Assembly: GCA_035629175.1 (NCBI GenBank)
Contig: DASPIL010000107.1
Span: 1 to 64,000, forward strand
Direction of reading: 5' to 3'
Origin: Verrucomicrobiia bacterium
GTDB lineage: Bacteria; Verrucomicrobiota; Verrucomicrobiia; Limisphaerales; DASXHY01
DNA: 64,000 bases
The notes beneath the pieces are model-generated. The model searched no databases. It was not told where the DNA came from and was given only the letters and a program-made list of their open reading frames with translations. Within the stretch, counting starts at the first letter, position 1; each line of letters opens with the position of its first letter. Below, one piece after another: positions 1 to 11,100 of the stretch. The translations under genes were made by a program, and so were the position numbers.

Positions 1-1229
1 GCGGCACTGAAGGGGCTGGCTTGTCCTTCGTGTCACGCACGAACCTGATGGCTGCAGTTCAAACAGCAGTGATCCAATTCTTCGCATCGGTTGGTGTTGA
101 CCTTGCTCCTCAAAATGGCAAAAACGTGTTCTGGAACGACCGCGAAGGGACGCTGATGGTCCGTGCGACATCTCAGGAACTCGATGTCATCGAAGCTGCG
201 ATCAACACGCTCAATATCGCTCCTCCTCAAATCAACATAAAGAGCAAGTTTGTGGAAGTTACGCAGAATGACTCCAAGGCGCTCGGGTTTGATTGGTACC
301 TCGGAAATTTCCTTATGGGCAATGGCTCGATGGGTGTGCAGGGCGGCACTGCGCCCAGCTTTGAAAACGGCCAGCCAGGCGGTGAGTTCCCAGGCAATAT
401 TGTGGGTGGGACCACGATTCCTCCATCCACCAGCGATCAATTGCTCACCGGCGGGTTGCGCAATACAGCCCCCGCGCTCGGAACGCTCACCGGCATCTTA
501 ACCGATCCCCAATTTCGCGTGGTTTTACGCGCGCTCGAGCAGCGCGACGGTGCTGACGTTCTGACTGAGAGCAGTGTGACTACGCTGAGTGGCCGCCAGG
601 CGCAAATCCAGGTGATTGATCTGCGCTTCATTGTCACGGCCGTTGTTCCCTTTACCGGCGATGCTGGCGGAGGGGCCGCCGCGGGGGTGGGCCAGGTCGT
701 GCAGCAAGCAGTTCCGTTCGGTGTTCAACCGATTCCAACTCCAATCCCCCTGGGCCCAACACTAGACGTGATTCCCTACGTTTCTGCTGATGGCTATACC
801 GTCCAGATGACGCTCATCCCAACCGTGACTGAATTCATCGGCTATGATGATCCCGGCCAGTTCACGCTGCAGATCCAAGCGACGGGCGGCGGCAGCGGGG
901 CGTCGACGCCTCTGGCGCAACCCGTCGCGCTTCCGCGCTTCCGTGTTCGTCAGGTCACCACATCGGCTATTGTTTGGGACGGCCAGACCGTTGTCCTTGG
1001 CGGGTTGATTTCTGACAACATGATCCGCACGAAGGACAAGGTCCCCGTGCTGGGCGATCTGCCGTTCCTTGGGCGCCTGTTCCGCAGTGAATCGAATCAG
1101 ACACAGAAAAAGAATCTGATTATTTTTGTAACTCCGACGATCATTGATCCTGCCGGAAATCCGGTTCACAACGAGGAGGAGTTACCATTCGCTCAGTCCA
1201 GCATCCCGGTTCAGGAACCCCGGATGTAA
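1..1229 (+). CDS. Type II secretion / type IV pilus secretin, C-terminal part (5' truncated by window)
   Basis: Outer-membrane secretin that forms the multimeric exit channel of type II secretion or type IV pilus machines. The frame is open to the left edge (codons from base 3), so the true start is outside the window; the TTG at 21 is only the first in-window start-like codon. The first residues resemble the last small periplasmic ring domain (ending near ELDVIEAAINTLN). The secretin domain follows from about PPQINIKSKFVEV. The family signature is clear: TVVLGGLISD, then VPVLGDLPFLGRLF, then KKNLIIFVTPTII close to the C-terminus. Four exported proteins follow on the same strand, which suggests, but does not prove, that it serves their export or surface assembly. 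GspD and PilQ cannot be separated from this fragment. Confidence 0.9.
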   Translation, partial: GTEGAGLSFVSRTNLMAAVQTAVIQFFASVGVDLAPQNGKNVFWNDREGTLMVRATSQELDVIEAAINTLNIAPPQINIKSKFVEVTQNDSKALGFDWYLGNFLMGNGSMGVQGGTAPSFENGQPGGEFPGNIVGGTTIPPSTSDQLLTGGLRNTAPALGTLTGILTDPQFRVVLRALEQRDGADVLTESSVTTLSGRQAQIQVIDLRFIVTAVVPFTGDAGGGAAAGVGQVVQQAVPFGVQPIPTPIPLGPTLDVIPYVSADGYTVQMTLIPTVTEFIGYDDPGQFTLQIQATGGGSGASTPLAQPVALPRFRVRQVTTSAIVWDGQTVVLGGLISDNMIRTKDKVPVLGDLPFLGRLFRSESNQTQKKNLIIFVTPTIIDPAGNPVHNEEELPFAQSSIPVQEPRM

Positions 1230-1300
1230 CCGTTTGAACGAGCCACCTCGTCAAAATGCATCGACAAGTTTTCTCAATCTGATAGAAACAGTATAGAAGT

Positions 1301-2635
1301 ATGCCTATCTCGTTGTCCCTCCGGAGTTTTCTAGTTTGCGGCTGTCTGTTACTTAGCCGGGGTTTGGGTGTTGGACAGAGTGTCAATCCGGATGGTGGCG
1401 AGTGGCCGGTTGTTGGGCCGGTCCTGGGGGACCAGTTGTTTGCGAGCGGGGCAGTTAATGATTCGGGTGGTTACCTCGTATGGTCCGACAATTCCGTCAT
1501 TAAACTGGGAAGCCGGATCCGCGTCCAGCGACTTGCCTCGAATTTTGCACCCGTCGGGGCTCCTTTCACCGCCACCTCGGCGTGGAAATCGAAAACGGCA
1601 GGCGATCAGAACGATCCTGACATTGGTGTTTTTGCGGACGGACGCGGAGTCGTTGCGTGGTCTGGCGGAAAGAATGGCAGTCAGCAGATTTATGCGCGGT
1701 TCCTTCGAGCAGACGGGGTTCCCCTTCGTAGTGATATCAGGGTCAGCGGCGGAAAGACCCAGAAGTCCGATCCTGCAGTCGCTGTATTAGCGGATGATAG
1801 TGCCGTTGTGGTCTGGAGCAGTCACGGTCAGGATGGCAGCCTGCAGGGCATCTATGCCCGGCGCTACTCTGCAAATGGTGCTCCTCTTGGAAAAGAGTTT
1901 CGGGTGAACGAATGGACAGAAGGCAATCAGAGAAGTCCTGCAGTTGCCGCTCTTGCCGGGCAGGGCTTTGTTGTGGTGTGGGTTTCGGAGCTGCAGCGCG
2001 ACGAAGTAAGCGTCGATATTTATGGCCGCGTGTTTGACTCTGCGGGAAGCGGTGGGCCCGAACTGCTGATCAACAGTGCCACCCAGAAGCTTTGCGCAAA
2101 CCCTGCGGTAGCTGGGTCCAAGGCAGGTGGTTTTGCGGTGGCTTGGAGCCAGCGGGAGATTTCAAGACATTCTGCGCCAAGCGACCCCAATGATCCTACA
2201 GGGTTTGAAGACCCGATCGCAAAGCCATGGGCCACGCGATTCGAAAGCACCCAGAAGAATGCGGATGGCTGGGACGTGTATGCCCGGTTTTATGACCTGG
2301 AAACAATCGGTTCGGACACAATCCGGATCAACGCTCATACTTTCGGCGATCAGTACGGCCCCCGGCTCGCGAACAACGGAAATGGTTATTTCATCGTGTG
2401 GACGAGCCTCGAACAGGATGGCGACCAACGGGAGGGAGTATTTGGGAAGCCATGCTCTCTGACGGGAGCCCTGCCAGGGCCCGATGTTCATGCCAACACC
2501 ACGACAATCAGTCGCCAGTATCTGCCGGCAGTGATTGCCAACGGACAGGACCGGTTCCTGGTCGTGTGGTCAGGCATCCTCCCGACATTCGGCGTCGATC
2601 TCCAGGCCCAGGTCTATTCGTTCTCAAGCAACTAA
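1301..2635 (+). CDS. Exported repeat protein, probably a beta-propeller
   Basis: No named function recognised. The N-terminus is a signal peptide (LRSFLVCGCLLLSRGLGVGQ, residues about 8-27). The mature protein has six copies of a strand motif of the type PAVA-x(4-8)-F-V-V-V-W-S (for example DPAVAVLADDSAVVVWSS and SPAVAALAGQGFVVVWVS) spaced about 45-90 residues apart, each usually followed by IYARRYSANGAPLG-like segments. This looks like a six-bladed propeller. It starts 71 bp after the secretin stop and ends 3 bp before the next gene, so it belongs to the same run. It has no C-terminal anchor or sorting motif that I recognise. Confidence 0.75.
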   Translation: MPISLSLRSFLVCGCLLLSRGLGVGQSVNPDGGEWPVVGPVLGDQLFASGAVNDSGGYLVWSDNSVIKLGSRIRVQRLASNFAPVGAPFTATSAWKSKTAGDQNDPDIGVFADGRGVVAWSGGKNGSQQIYARFLRADGVPLRSDIRVSGGKTQKSDPAVAVLADDSAVVVWSSHGQDGSLQGIYARRYSANGAPLGKEFRVNEWTEGNQRSPAVAALAGQGFVVVWVSELQRDEVSVDIYGRVFDSAGSGGPELLINSATQKLCANPAVAGSKAGGFAVAWSQREISRHSAPSDPNDPTGFEDPIAKPWATRFESTQKNADGWDVYARFYDLETIGSDTIRINAHTFGDQYGPRLANNGNGYFIVWTSLEQDGDQREGVFGKPCSLTGALPGPDVHANTTTISRQYLPAVIANGQDRFLVVWSGILPTFGVDLQAQVYSFSSN

Positions 2636-2638
2636 AAT

Positions 2639-4036
2639 ATGTCCTGCAGAATCTATTCACTATTTTTGGGCGTAATTCTTGGTGCGGCTCCCTGCGCCTC
2701 GGCCTTTTCTCTTCTGGGTCCGGAGCCCGACTGGCAGACATTCCGACTTGGTTACCAGGTGGGCGGTCTCGATATCGGCGGCACGATGAACCTCACGGAA
2801 GAGTATCGACTGAACATCAAAACCATCTCGTATGGTTTCGACAAAACCTTCATCGATTATTTTGGCAAGAGGGGAGTTGAGGAGGTCAACAAGGCGATGG
2901 CGATCATGAACGCGCTCCCGCCTGTTTCGAAAATGAGCCGGAATCTGCTGGAGTTTCCGAACGATACACGCCGTTACAATTCGCGTGCCGCAGCGCTGAA
3001 CATTCTGGATTTGAAGTCGGCTACCATGGCGAATTTGCTTGAGCAGATGGGACTCGCCAGTCCTGAACGGTTTGTATGGTCGCTTCGGTCCCGTGTTCCC
3101 GTGCCTGGCGCACCTGCGGGTGTGAATTGGTATGCGGTTATCATGCGGAACTTTGATCCTGTCACGTGGGAGCCATCCCGTTATATCAATGGAACTCTTT
3201 ACACCTATACCATTATTGATGCGTACTGGGCTGCAGACAGTTCCGAAGCCGTTGAGATTCCCGTCGATCCCCTGGCACCGACTTACACTGCGGTGGCAAG
3301 TTATTTTTATTCCTCCGCTGTTTCGGTGAACTTATACGGGATGTTCTACACCGGGTTGACCCGCGACGACGTCGGTGGGCTCCGCTACATTTTGCGACCG
3401 AACAATTACAACTACGAGAACCTGCTCCCCGGCACGCTTCCGGGTACCGCGGCATGGACTCCTGTCGGCGGAACCAACAATCAGAATACCAACCTGCTGG
3501 TCAACCTGGCACTTCGGCCCGGGGTCGACAAAATCGTGTTCAAGCGCGTAGGCAATGAGAGCGGTGTTGGGTGGGTGAAGGTGGTTACCAACCGGTATAC
3601 TGACACATACATCCTGAACGGACGAAAACGATCACAAAAAACCCAGCGCGTTCTTGCCGGTTCAATCAACGGCGGCGTGACCAACGGACTTCCTGATCTG
3701 CTGTTTGCAGCGGGGGACATTGGGGTCGGAGCGTCCGGATATCCCGCGATTTTGGAACGTTTGACCGTTCTTTGGGAAAACAACTCGGCATTAAACTCGC
3801 AAAGTGGAAATCTGCAGGCTGGGCCTGGCGTCATTCAACCGCCCGCGGTCATTACGTTCAACAACGTTGGGCCGTTTAATTTCCATCAGTCTCCCGCCTT
3901 CGCGGATGAAGCCAACGTGCTGGAGGTCGGGTATGTCTGGGGAGCGTTCGATGGCACTACTAACCCACCGGTTATATTTCCTGAACGGGAGAGCGTGGAA
4001 GCTTTGGAGAACAGGGTTCTCAGAGGCAACAATTAG
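2639..4036 (+). CDS. Exported protein of unknown function
   Basis: Unrecognised. A hydrophobic N-terminus (YSLFLGVILGAAPCASAFS) is a signal peptide with a likely AxA-type cleavage site around residue 22. The 440-residue mature part has no motif I can name; it holds aromatic-rich segments (NWYAVIMRNFDP, YTYTIIDAYWAADSSEAVEI) and a Gly/Asn-rich C-terminal third. The ATG is only 3 bp after the previous stop, and the next gene begins 18 bp downstream, so it is probably translated as part of an operon with the large exported proteins on both sides. Confidence 0.7.
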   Translation: MSCRIYSLFLGVILGAAPCASAFSLLGPEPDWQTFRLGYQVGGLDIGGTMNLTEEYRLNIKTISYGFDKTFIDYFGKRGVEEVNKAMAIMNALPPVSKMSRNLLEFPNDTRRYNSRAAALNILDLKSATMANLLEQMGLASPERFVWSLRSRVPVPGAPAGVNWYAVIMRNFDPVTWEPSRYINGTLYTYTIIDAYWAADSSEAVEIPVDPLAPTYTAVASYFYSSAVSVNLYGMFYTGLTRDDVGGLRYILRPNNYNYENLLPGTLPGTAAWTPVGGTNNQNTNLLVNLALRPGVDKIVFKRVGNESGVGWVKVVTNRYTDTYILNGRKRSQKTQRVLAGSINGGVTNGLPDLLFAAGDIGVGASGYPAILERLTVLWENNSALNSQSGNLQAGPGVIQPPAVITFNNVGPFNFHQSPAFADEANVLEVGYVWGAFDGTTNPPVIFPERESVEALENRVLRGNN

Positions 4037-4054
4037 TCAGCCAGCTGGATTTCT

Positions 4055-7000
4055 ATGAAGCGATTGTTCACTGCCTCGCTGTTCGTCAGCATGATTCTAT
4101 CCGGGCCCATCGCCGCGGGTCAGAACTTCTTCAACGACACGACGACCACTTTCTATTATAACAACGGGTTTTCCGGGGATTCTCCTCCGATCGACGCCCT
4201 CAACTTTATCAACAACGGCACGTTCATCGCCCAGAATGGTTTGGTCTTGACGGTTCTGCAGCAAATCCCATTTGAGACGTCCAGCACGCTCAACTACACA
4301 AATACGGGAACGATGTCTGCCAACGTGGGATTTCGCTTTCGAAATAATCCCAGCAATGTTGGCATCGCGGTCCCGTCGCGTAGCTTTTACAATGGCCGGC
4401 TCGGAATTGTCGACGCCGCCAGTCACCTCATCATCCACGCAACAAACATCATCAATCGCGGAACGCTGTCCATAGGTTCCGGCGGTGTTATGGCGATTGC
4501 CGGTGGCAACGTCGATGTGGCGGAGAGCGTGCTCGCTGTTCCTTCTCTGGCGACGTTTTCAAGCTTCAGCTTTTATCCGTTCCAGACGAACTTCTTTATC
4601 CCGGCTGTTTCTGTGTACGACCAGAACTGGAGCACCACGAACCTGGCGCCGATTGTTCGTCAAATTAACACCGCGGCCCTATGGAATGTCGGGGTGTTCG
4701 GCACCAATGCGACTGCGCCTTCGGTCCTTGCTGCGCCGGCGCCGTCGCTGCCGGCCGCGGGTTTTACAATTCCAAATGCATCGACTGATGAATTCATTGC
4801 GGACTCGCATATTCGAATCCTTCAATCGATTCCCCTTGTCGTGACAAACCAGGATCTGAGTACGACTAACGTCCTGGTCGGCAGCAACATCGTAAAGCAG
4901 GCGGCATTCGTCGCGATTCCAGAAGGATTCGATGGGCGTGTCGCATTCGAGGCGGATGGCACGATCAGCGTCTACTTGTCATCGGTATCGACCGATCCGC
5001 TCACAGGAATCACCACGACCAACACGATCCAGTTTATCGACACACTCGCTGCCGATGATGATCGGGGACGGTTGTTACAGAACCTCAACGATGGAACCTA
5101 CCGGCCTGTCAACTACAGCATCGACCGCTTGGGGAGCTTCCCGCCGTTTATTTTTGGTCCTGCCTCAGGAAACAATGGGGTTCCGAATTCTGATTTCTTC
5201 CAGGTTTCAGGAAATGCGGAACAAGGGGGCTTTTCCAACCTTGTGAACCTCGTCGGCATCGAGTTTCCCACGAATACTATCATTACGAATGGAGGAATTT
5301 ACTCAGCATACACAGCGGTGATCGACAACGTGATTTCCCGGCCTCCGAACGTTAGCGGTGGAACATTCACAAACCTTCCGGGCAGTATTCGAATTGAGTC
5401 CCAAAATCTGGACCTCTCCGAGACCAAACTGGTCGCGCAAGGCCAGATCTCAATCGTGACGGACCACCTGGTTCCAAGCACAAATACCCTGCTGGATGTC
5501 GACAATATCGCTCTCGACATCGGTTCCACCAACGGAACGCTCATTGTTAATGATTTGATTCCGGATTCAGTGACGGGGCGAACCCGCGGAACGATTCAGG
5601 CGTGGAGCGGATTTTGGACGAATACGGTGACCGTCATTATCGATGAGAACTACGGACCGGACACGAACGGCATCGTCGTGCAGCAGCCACTTACCAATGT
5701 CGTAACGGTGATCTACCATGCTCTGATTCTGGATGCGACGGGAATGGCCAGCACCCTTCCGGCCTACGTTTACGATTTCATGGCGCATGCGGACCATGTA
5801 GAAGTGAACGATAACATGACGCTTGTTCAGCATCTCTTCCTCGATGCCCGGAGCGCCTCTCTCAATGGAATCATTAACGTTCCTGGCGTGTTTCCGGTGG
5901 ATCCGATTAGCGGGCTGACGGCTCCTGGCAATCCGCTCGCTGACTGGTTTGGAACGAATGCGCCGAGGCTCCTCTACCTTACTAACTCTGGCACCGTCTC
6001 ATTCCCGAATACGATTCATTGGGGCGACGACCGTTCCCGGTTTGCAGCGGTGGTGAACACCGGCACCGTCCGAGCAAGGAGCGTCCAGGCGAACAGTTGG
6101 GACCTGCACAACTCCGGAACGGTGGATTCGCTGGGATTGATCGACTTGCGATTCAATACAGCGCTGCTCACAGGCGGGGAGATGTCCTCGAGCAACTACA
6201 TCCGTTTGACGGGGAACAATCTCGTTCTGACTAATCATCACCTCATAACGCTTGGATTCCTGGATCTTCGAATCTTCGGTGTGCTCAGCGATTTGGGTGT
6301 TACCAATTTCATCGAGGTGAATGACGGATTCAATTTGCGAACAAAGCCCGTTGTGGGGGACCTACTTGCTACGACGTTATCCAGCTACGGCCCGAAGTTC
6401 GGCGCAAGCACTATTCGACACACGTGGGGAGCCGAGGATCGCGGGCCCACTGTTGAGGGTTTTCAAGATAATGCAGCCGTTGGCCGCGTTGTCCTGAACG
6501 CCGCCACGCCGGCAGCCCAGTTCCGATTCACCGGCGCCGGAGTCATTGGAACAACCAACGCCATCTATATTGACGAACTGGTGTTCGGAGACAACGTCGA
6601 TAATTTCGACCCATCATTCAACGCGACGAATGTCGTCATCGATTCCAACATCCGCATCTACTATGCAGAAGCCACGGCGGACGGCGTGTCTATCGCTGAG
6701 AAATTGGACGGCCGCAATGGTGGCAGGTTCATTTGGGTGCCCAGTTACTCCGGTTCATTCAGTGGAGTGACCCTGGACTATGGCAGCGGTCCGCTGGCTT
6801 TCAACCGTGCCTTGGTGCAGAGCACGACCATAAATTCCGATGGCGAAGGGGATGTCAACGCATTTGATCCGACGCCCATCCCGGCAGCAGAGGCTTTTGT
6901 ATCAACACCCAGCATTCCCAACTTCTCGGATCTGCCATTGCGCGACGAACTTGCCAATAACTTCAATCCGGGGTTTGCCGGAGCAAGGGGAAATTACAGC

Positions 7001-7942
7001 GGCCTTTTCTATGCGCGAACAGGCGTGATGCCTGAATCCTCTGGGTTCTTCACTGCTGCAACCACGACAAAAGGACGTTTCAGCGCGAAAATGCGCTTTG
7101 GGACGCGATCGACTTCCTTTAGCGGCCAATTCAATTCTCTCGGGCGCTGGACCAATTTCGTCGGAAGTGCCGAGATCGAACTGCAACTCGACCTGGAAGG
7201 TAAGGGACAGATCACGGGACGCATCATCACTGATGAATGGACTGCCGATCTGACCGCCGACCGCAGCGGCTTTACCCGTGGTTTCAACCCGGGTTCCGTC
7301 GCCGGCAAATATACGTTGCTGATCCAGGGAGAAGCCGGCGCCACCGATCGGCCGGCGGGTGACGGCTTTGGAACCGTAAGTGTCTCAAAGAACGGTGTTC
7401 TTACCTTCTCAGCGGTCCTCGCTGACGGAAGCAAGGTAAGTCAAAAGAGTGCGCTCTCGATCGACGGTCACTGGCCGTTATACGCGCCACTGTATCGTGG
7501 TGGCGGGGTCCTGATTGGATGGATCGATTTCCGTGACGAGGTGGAGACTGATTTCAGTGGGCAAACGCTGTGGATCAAGCCGGAGGGGGCAGGCGGCGCC
7601 TACCCATTGGGTTTCAACCACACAGCCTGGACAATGGGATCCCGCTATACGCCCCCGCCGAACATTCGACGCGGCGTGGCAGTATTGACGGATGGTGATC
7701 TCCTTTCCTCTCTGACAAACGGATTTGCCTTGGGCAAAAAATTCACTGCCTCCAGGCAGCAGCCCCACGACTTTTCAATCGCATTCACGCCGCAAACAGG
7801 TTTGTTCCGCGGCAGTGTTCGAGACGAGGAAGGGACCGCGATCGTCTTTCGCGGCGCCTATCTGGAGAAAGCAGGGTTCGGAGGCGGCTTCTTCCTCGGA
7901 TTCGAGAATAGCGGACGAGTCCATATCCGCGCCACACCCTAG
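4055..7942 (+). CDS. Large exported adhesin-like protein with C-terminal beta domain
   Basis: 1295-residue surface or secreted protein, function unknown. Residues 1-22 are a signal peptide (LFTASLFVSMILSGPIAAGQ). The middle is rich in Asn, Thr and Gly with many short repeated strands (IINRGTLSIGSGG, NSGTVDSLGLIDLRF), as expected of a right-handed beta-helix or a filamentous adhesin. From about residue 985 the composition changes: GNYSGLFYARTG, FGTVSVSKNGVLTFSAVLAD and GHWPLYAPLYRGGGVLIGW define an all-beta C-terminal domain that I remember on other verrucomicrobial exported proteins (memory only, not checked). It follows the 465-residue gene by 18 bp. It could be an autotransporter-like passenger, but no clear barrel with a terminal aromatic residue is visible. 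Confidence 0.7.
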   Translation: MKRLFTASLFVSMILSGPIAAGQNFFNDTTTTFYYNNGFSGDSPPIDALNFINNGTFIAQNGLVLTVLQQIPFETSSTLNYTNTGTMSANVGFRFRNNPSNVGIAVPSRSFYNGRLGIVDAASHLIIHATNIINRGTLSIGSGGVMAIAGGNVDVAESVLAVPSLATFSSFSFYPFQTNFFIPAVSVYDQNWSTTNLAPIVRQINTAALWNVGVFGTNATAPSVLAAPAPSLPAAGFTIPNASTDEFIADSHIRILQSIPLVVTNQDLSTTNVLVGSNIVKQAAFVAIPEGFDGRVAFEADGTISVYLSSVSTDPLTGITTTNTIQFIDTLAADDDRGRLLQNLNDGTYRPVNYSIDRLGSFPPFIFGPASGNNGVPNSDFFQVSGNAEQGGFSNLVNLVGIEFPTNTIITNGGIYSAYTAVIDNVISRPPNVSGGTFTNLPGSIRIESQNLDLSETKLVAQGQISIVTDHLVPSTNTLLDVDNIALDIGSTNGTLIVNDLIPDSVTGRTRGTIQAWSGFWTNTVTVIIDENYGPDTNGIVVQQPLTNVVTVIYHALILDATGMASTLPAYVYDFMAHADHVEVNDNMTLVQHLFLDARSASLNGIINVPGVFPVDPISGLTAPGNPLADWFGTNAPRLLYLTNSGTVSFPNTIHWGDDRSRFAAVVNTGTVRARSVQANSWDLHNSGTVDSLGLIDLRFNTALLTGGEMSSSNYIRLTGNNLVLTNHHLITLGFLDLRIFGVLSDLGVTNFIEVNDGFNLRTKPVVGDLLATTLSSYGPKFGASTIRHTWGAEDRGPTVEGFQDNAAVGRVVLNAATPAAQFRFTGAGVIGTTNAIYIDELVFGDNVDNFDPSFNATNVVIDSNIRIYYAEATADGVSIAEKLDGRNGGRFIWVPSYSGSFSGVTLDYGSGPLAFNRALVQSTTINSDGEGDVNAFDPTPIPAAEAFVSTPSIPNFSDLPLRDELANNFNPGFAGARGNYSGLFYARTGVMPESSGFFTAATTTKGRFSAKMRFGTRSTSFSGQFNSLGRWTNFVGSAEIELQLDLEGKGQITGRIITDEWTADLTADRSGFTRGFNPGSVAGKYTLLIQGEAGATDRPAGDGFGTVSVSKNGVLTFSAVLADGSKVSQKSALSIDGHWPLYAPLYRGGGVLIGWIDFRDEVETDFSGQTLWIKPEGAGGAYPLGFNHTAWTMGSRYTPPPNIRRGVAVLTDGDLLSSLTNGFALGKKFTASRQQPHDFSIAFTPQTGLFRGSVRDEEGTAIVFRGAYLEKAGFGGGFFLGFENSGRVHIRATP

Positions 7943-7975
7943 GAATAGGGAATTAGTGCGGCGAGGATAGGAGTT

Positions 7976-8026
7976 GGTGTCGCGTGCAGGTGTCGCGTGC
8001 CGCGTGCAGGTGTCGCGTGCAGGTGT
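7976..8026. repeat. Short direct repeats of GGTGTCGCGTGCA
   Basis: GGTGTCGCGTGCA occurs at 7976-7988 and 8009-8021, with a copy lacking the last base at 7989-8000 and partial units at 8001-8008 and 8022-8026. It lies in the leader between the adhesin-like gene and the giant Calx-beta gene. The reading frame of the giant gene is open across it, but the repeat encodes only low-complexity VSRAGV units and is more likely non-coding. Confidence 0.8.
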
Positions 8027-8120
8027 GATTTCTTGGAATCGCGCCTGCCCCATAAAGGGGTGCTCGGGGAAGGCAGCGTTGGTTGCGCGGGGTCAAATCA
8101 TATCAGTCAGAAGAGTGTCT

Positions 8121-11100
8121 ATGCATACAGCAATTCAGGCTTGGAATCCGTTTCTTAAACTGAGGCGGCTTGCCGCGGTCGCGTTGGCAATCGGCGGACT
8201 GCAATCCGTGGTGGCGCAGCCGCTAAACGATAATTTCTCAAGCGCGGAAGAAGTGTTCGGCGATTGGGGCAGCATCGCATTCGACACTACCAACGCTACC
8301 AGCGAAGTCGGGGAGCCGAGTCATGCCGGCCATCCTGCGCAGGCTTCCATCTGGTTCAAATGGACAGCGCCACGCGATGGGGAGGTTACCCTCGATACGC
8401 TCGGTTCAACGTTTGATACAGTGGTCGCGGTTTATTCCGGAACGGAATTGTCGACCCTTGCTCAAACAGCCGCGAACGATGACCTGTTCCCAATCAGTGT
8501 AGTGCCGCAGTTCACATACTCCGGCAGCGGAGATTATGCGGCCCTTGCCGGACGGGGCAGCTTGCCCATTCTGACCTTCACGCAAAACTACTACGGCCCA
8601 AGCGGATTGAGGTTTAATGCAAAAGGAGGAGCGACCTATTACTTCGTTGTGGGTTCAAAAACAATATTTGGTGTCGGTGAGGGAACACTTAGTTGGGCCT
8701 ACAAACCCTCTGGCGTGTTCCGATTCGCAACGGAGGACATGGACTTTTCAACGGGACTCCCTCTGTATCAAACCGCAGACACCGAAAGCTTCCCGCCTGT
8801 CGGTAACGACGTGAACAGGAACTCGGTAGTTCTCACCTATTACACTTTCAACGCGCCGGGAGTTTTGCTGACCGTGACACGCGTCGGCGGTGCTGTTGGA
8901 CGCGTCATGGTGGATTACCAAACAATCGACGGCACTGAACTACCTCAGTTACCGACCAACAACGCCGCAGGCATCGCTGGCTTCGATTACGCACCGGTAA
9001 GTGGAACGCTCATTTTCGACGACTTCGAAATGAGCAAAACCATCCTTATTCCGATCATCTCAAGCTTCTCCGGGAGCGACCTCAGCAATGTCGTTTTCGG
9101 AGTCTCACTTTCAAATCCGCAGTATGATCCCTTTGAATCTGGAGACGTGGCACCGCCGCGCATCGACTCGGACCGGAGTCTGGCACTGGTGAAGATTCTC
9201 AATACTTCTGCAGATCCTTACGGCCCGAACACGATTGAGGTCGTTGACACGAACACCATGACCACAAACATGATGATCGTCTCTCCCACCAACGCGATCT
9301 TCAATTTTCAAAAAGCTAATTTCCGGGTTCCTTCCGACGTGAACGAGACGAATACGGACTGGCCGGAAGTTTCCCTGTATATCTCGCGGTCTGGCACGAA
9401 CCGGTCTGCAACCACCCTTCAATATCGGGTTAATAATTATTTGGGAGACGGCGAAGACGGCGACGAGCAGCGGAACATCTTTTTCCCCTTGCAGCCGGGA
9501 TCGGACTACGCGGTTCCTACTCCGCCCGACTGGCCGCCCATCCGTGGCGCGAATCCCGATTTCGAGATGGCCCGGGGCTCCGTCAGTTTCGGCGAGAACG
9601 ATTTCATCCCTAAACGGATTACATTCACGGTTCCCCCGAACGCGCTTCCGAGGTTCAACAAGGATTTCCGCGTTCAGCTCTACCGCGAGGTTCAGATTAA
9701 CGGAAGAAACACCCCCGTGCTGGTTGGAATGGTCAATGAAACAGCCGTAACCATCCTGTTCAACGATCGGACCCCGCCTGCGGGTTCAGTGGACCAGCTC
9801 TATAATGCGGACTTCAATGCGAGCTTGGCACTTCCACCCGACATCGTTCCCCAAACCTGGCCGAACAATAACCTCGCGCATCCAGGTGTGGCGGGTCAGG
9901 TATACGCGATGGTGGTGCGAACCAACGATCAGACTCTAGCTGTCGGAGACTTCGTGTCGTACAACGGCTATCCGCAGGGAAATATTGCTTTGATCAATCC
10001 GGACGGCTCGCTCGACCTGTCTTTTCAAACGGGCTCGGGCGCCAATGGGGCGATCTTCGCTGTCGCGATGATGCCTTCGGGTGCGCAATGTGTCGTTGCA
10101 GGCGACTTCACGTCGTTTAATGGAAACGGATCATCAGGCATAGCCCGGATCAACATGGACGGAACCTTGGATGCATCGTTCACGCCCTTTGCCAACGGCG
10201 CCGTCCAGGCAATGTTGGTTCAGCCCGACGGGAAGATTGTCATCGGCGGAGATTTCACCGAGGTAAATGGCATCCAGCGACTTCATGTGGCGCGCTTGAA
10301 CTTCGATGGAACCCTGGACACGGATTTCGATCCTGGCACCACCTTCAATGGTCCTGTTTATGCCCTGTCGGCTCCAATGCCGTTCGTCATTCACGCAGGC
10401 GCAGAGTCGACGGGAGGCAGCAACGAAGTGGTGGAAGTGATCAATTTCGCGCCAGCGACGACTGGCATACTCCGGGTCGATTATGACATGTTGGGTGTCC
10501 CTGACAGTCTTCGGGTGTATTACGGCGAGACCAATGGAACTCCAATCTTTCAGACGGGAAATGTCAGCGGGACTGGAACGATCCAAATCCCATTCGGACC
10601 AGCCAACGGCGTCACTACGAACTTCATAACACTGGTGATGAACATGGGAGGCGGCGAGAGCGGCACCTTCTGGTCTTATTCAGCTTCCGTTCAGATTCTT
10701 CCTTCCGTAACCGAGGGCATTGCCGTCGGGGGCCGTTTTGACGTTGCGGGGCGCCCATATAAAAACATCGCGCTGCTGAATTCATTTACCGGCCAGATTG
10801 ATCCAGCCTTCAACCCGGGAACTGGTCCCAATAACACGGTCCTGTCCCTTGCGTGGCAGCTGAACGGTCAAATTCTCGCAGGCGGCGTGTTCACCGCGGT
10901 GAACGGCAGCCCCAACAACCACCTGGTCCGCCTCAACCAGAACGGCACCGTTGACACTACCAATTTCTTCATCGGAACAGGTGCCGACGATGTTGTCTAC
11001 ACAGTCATCCCGCGACTGGATGGAACGATCTATGTGGGTGGCGCATTTTCGAAATTCAACGGCACTCACCGTCGTGGATTCACCCGTCTTTACCCGAACG

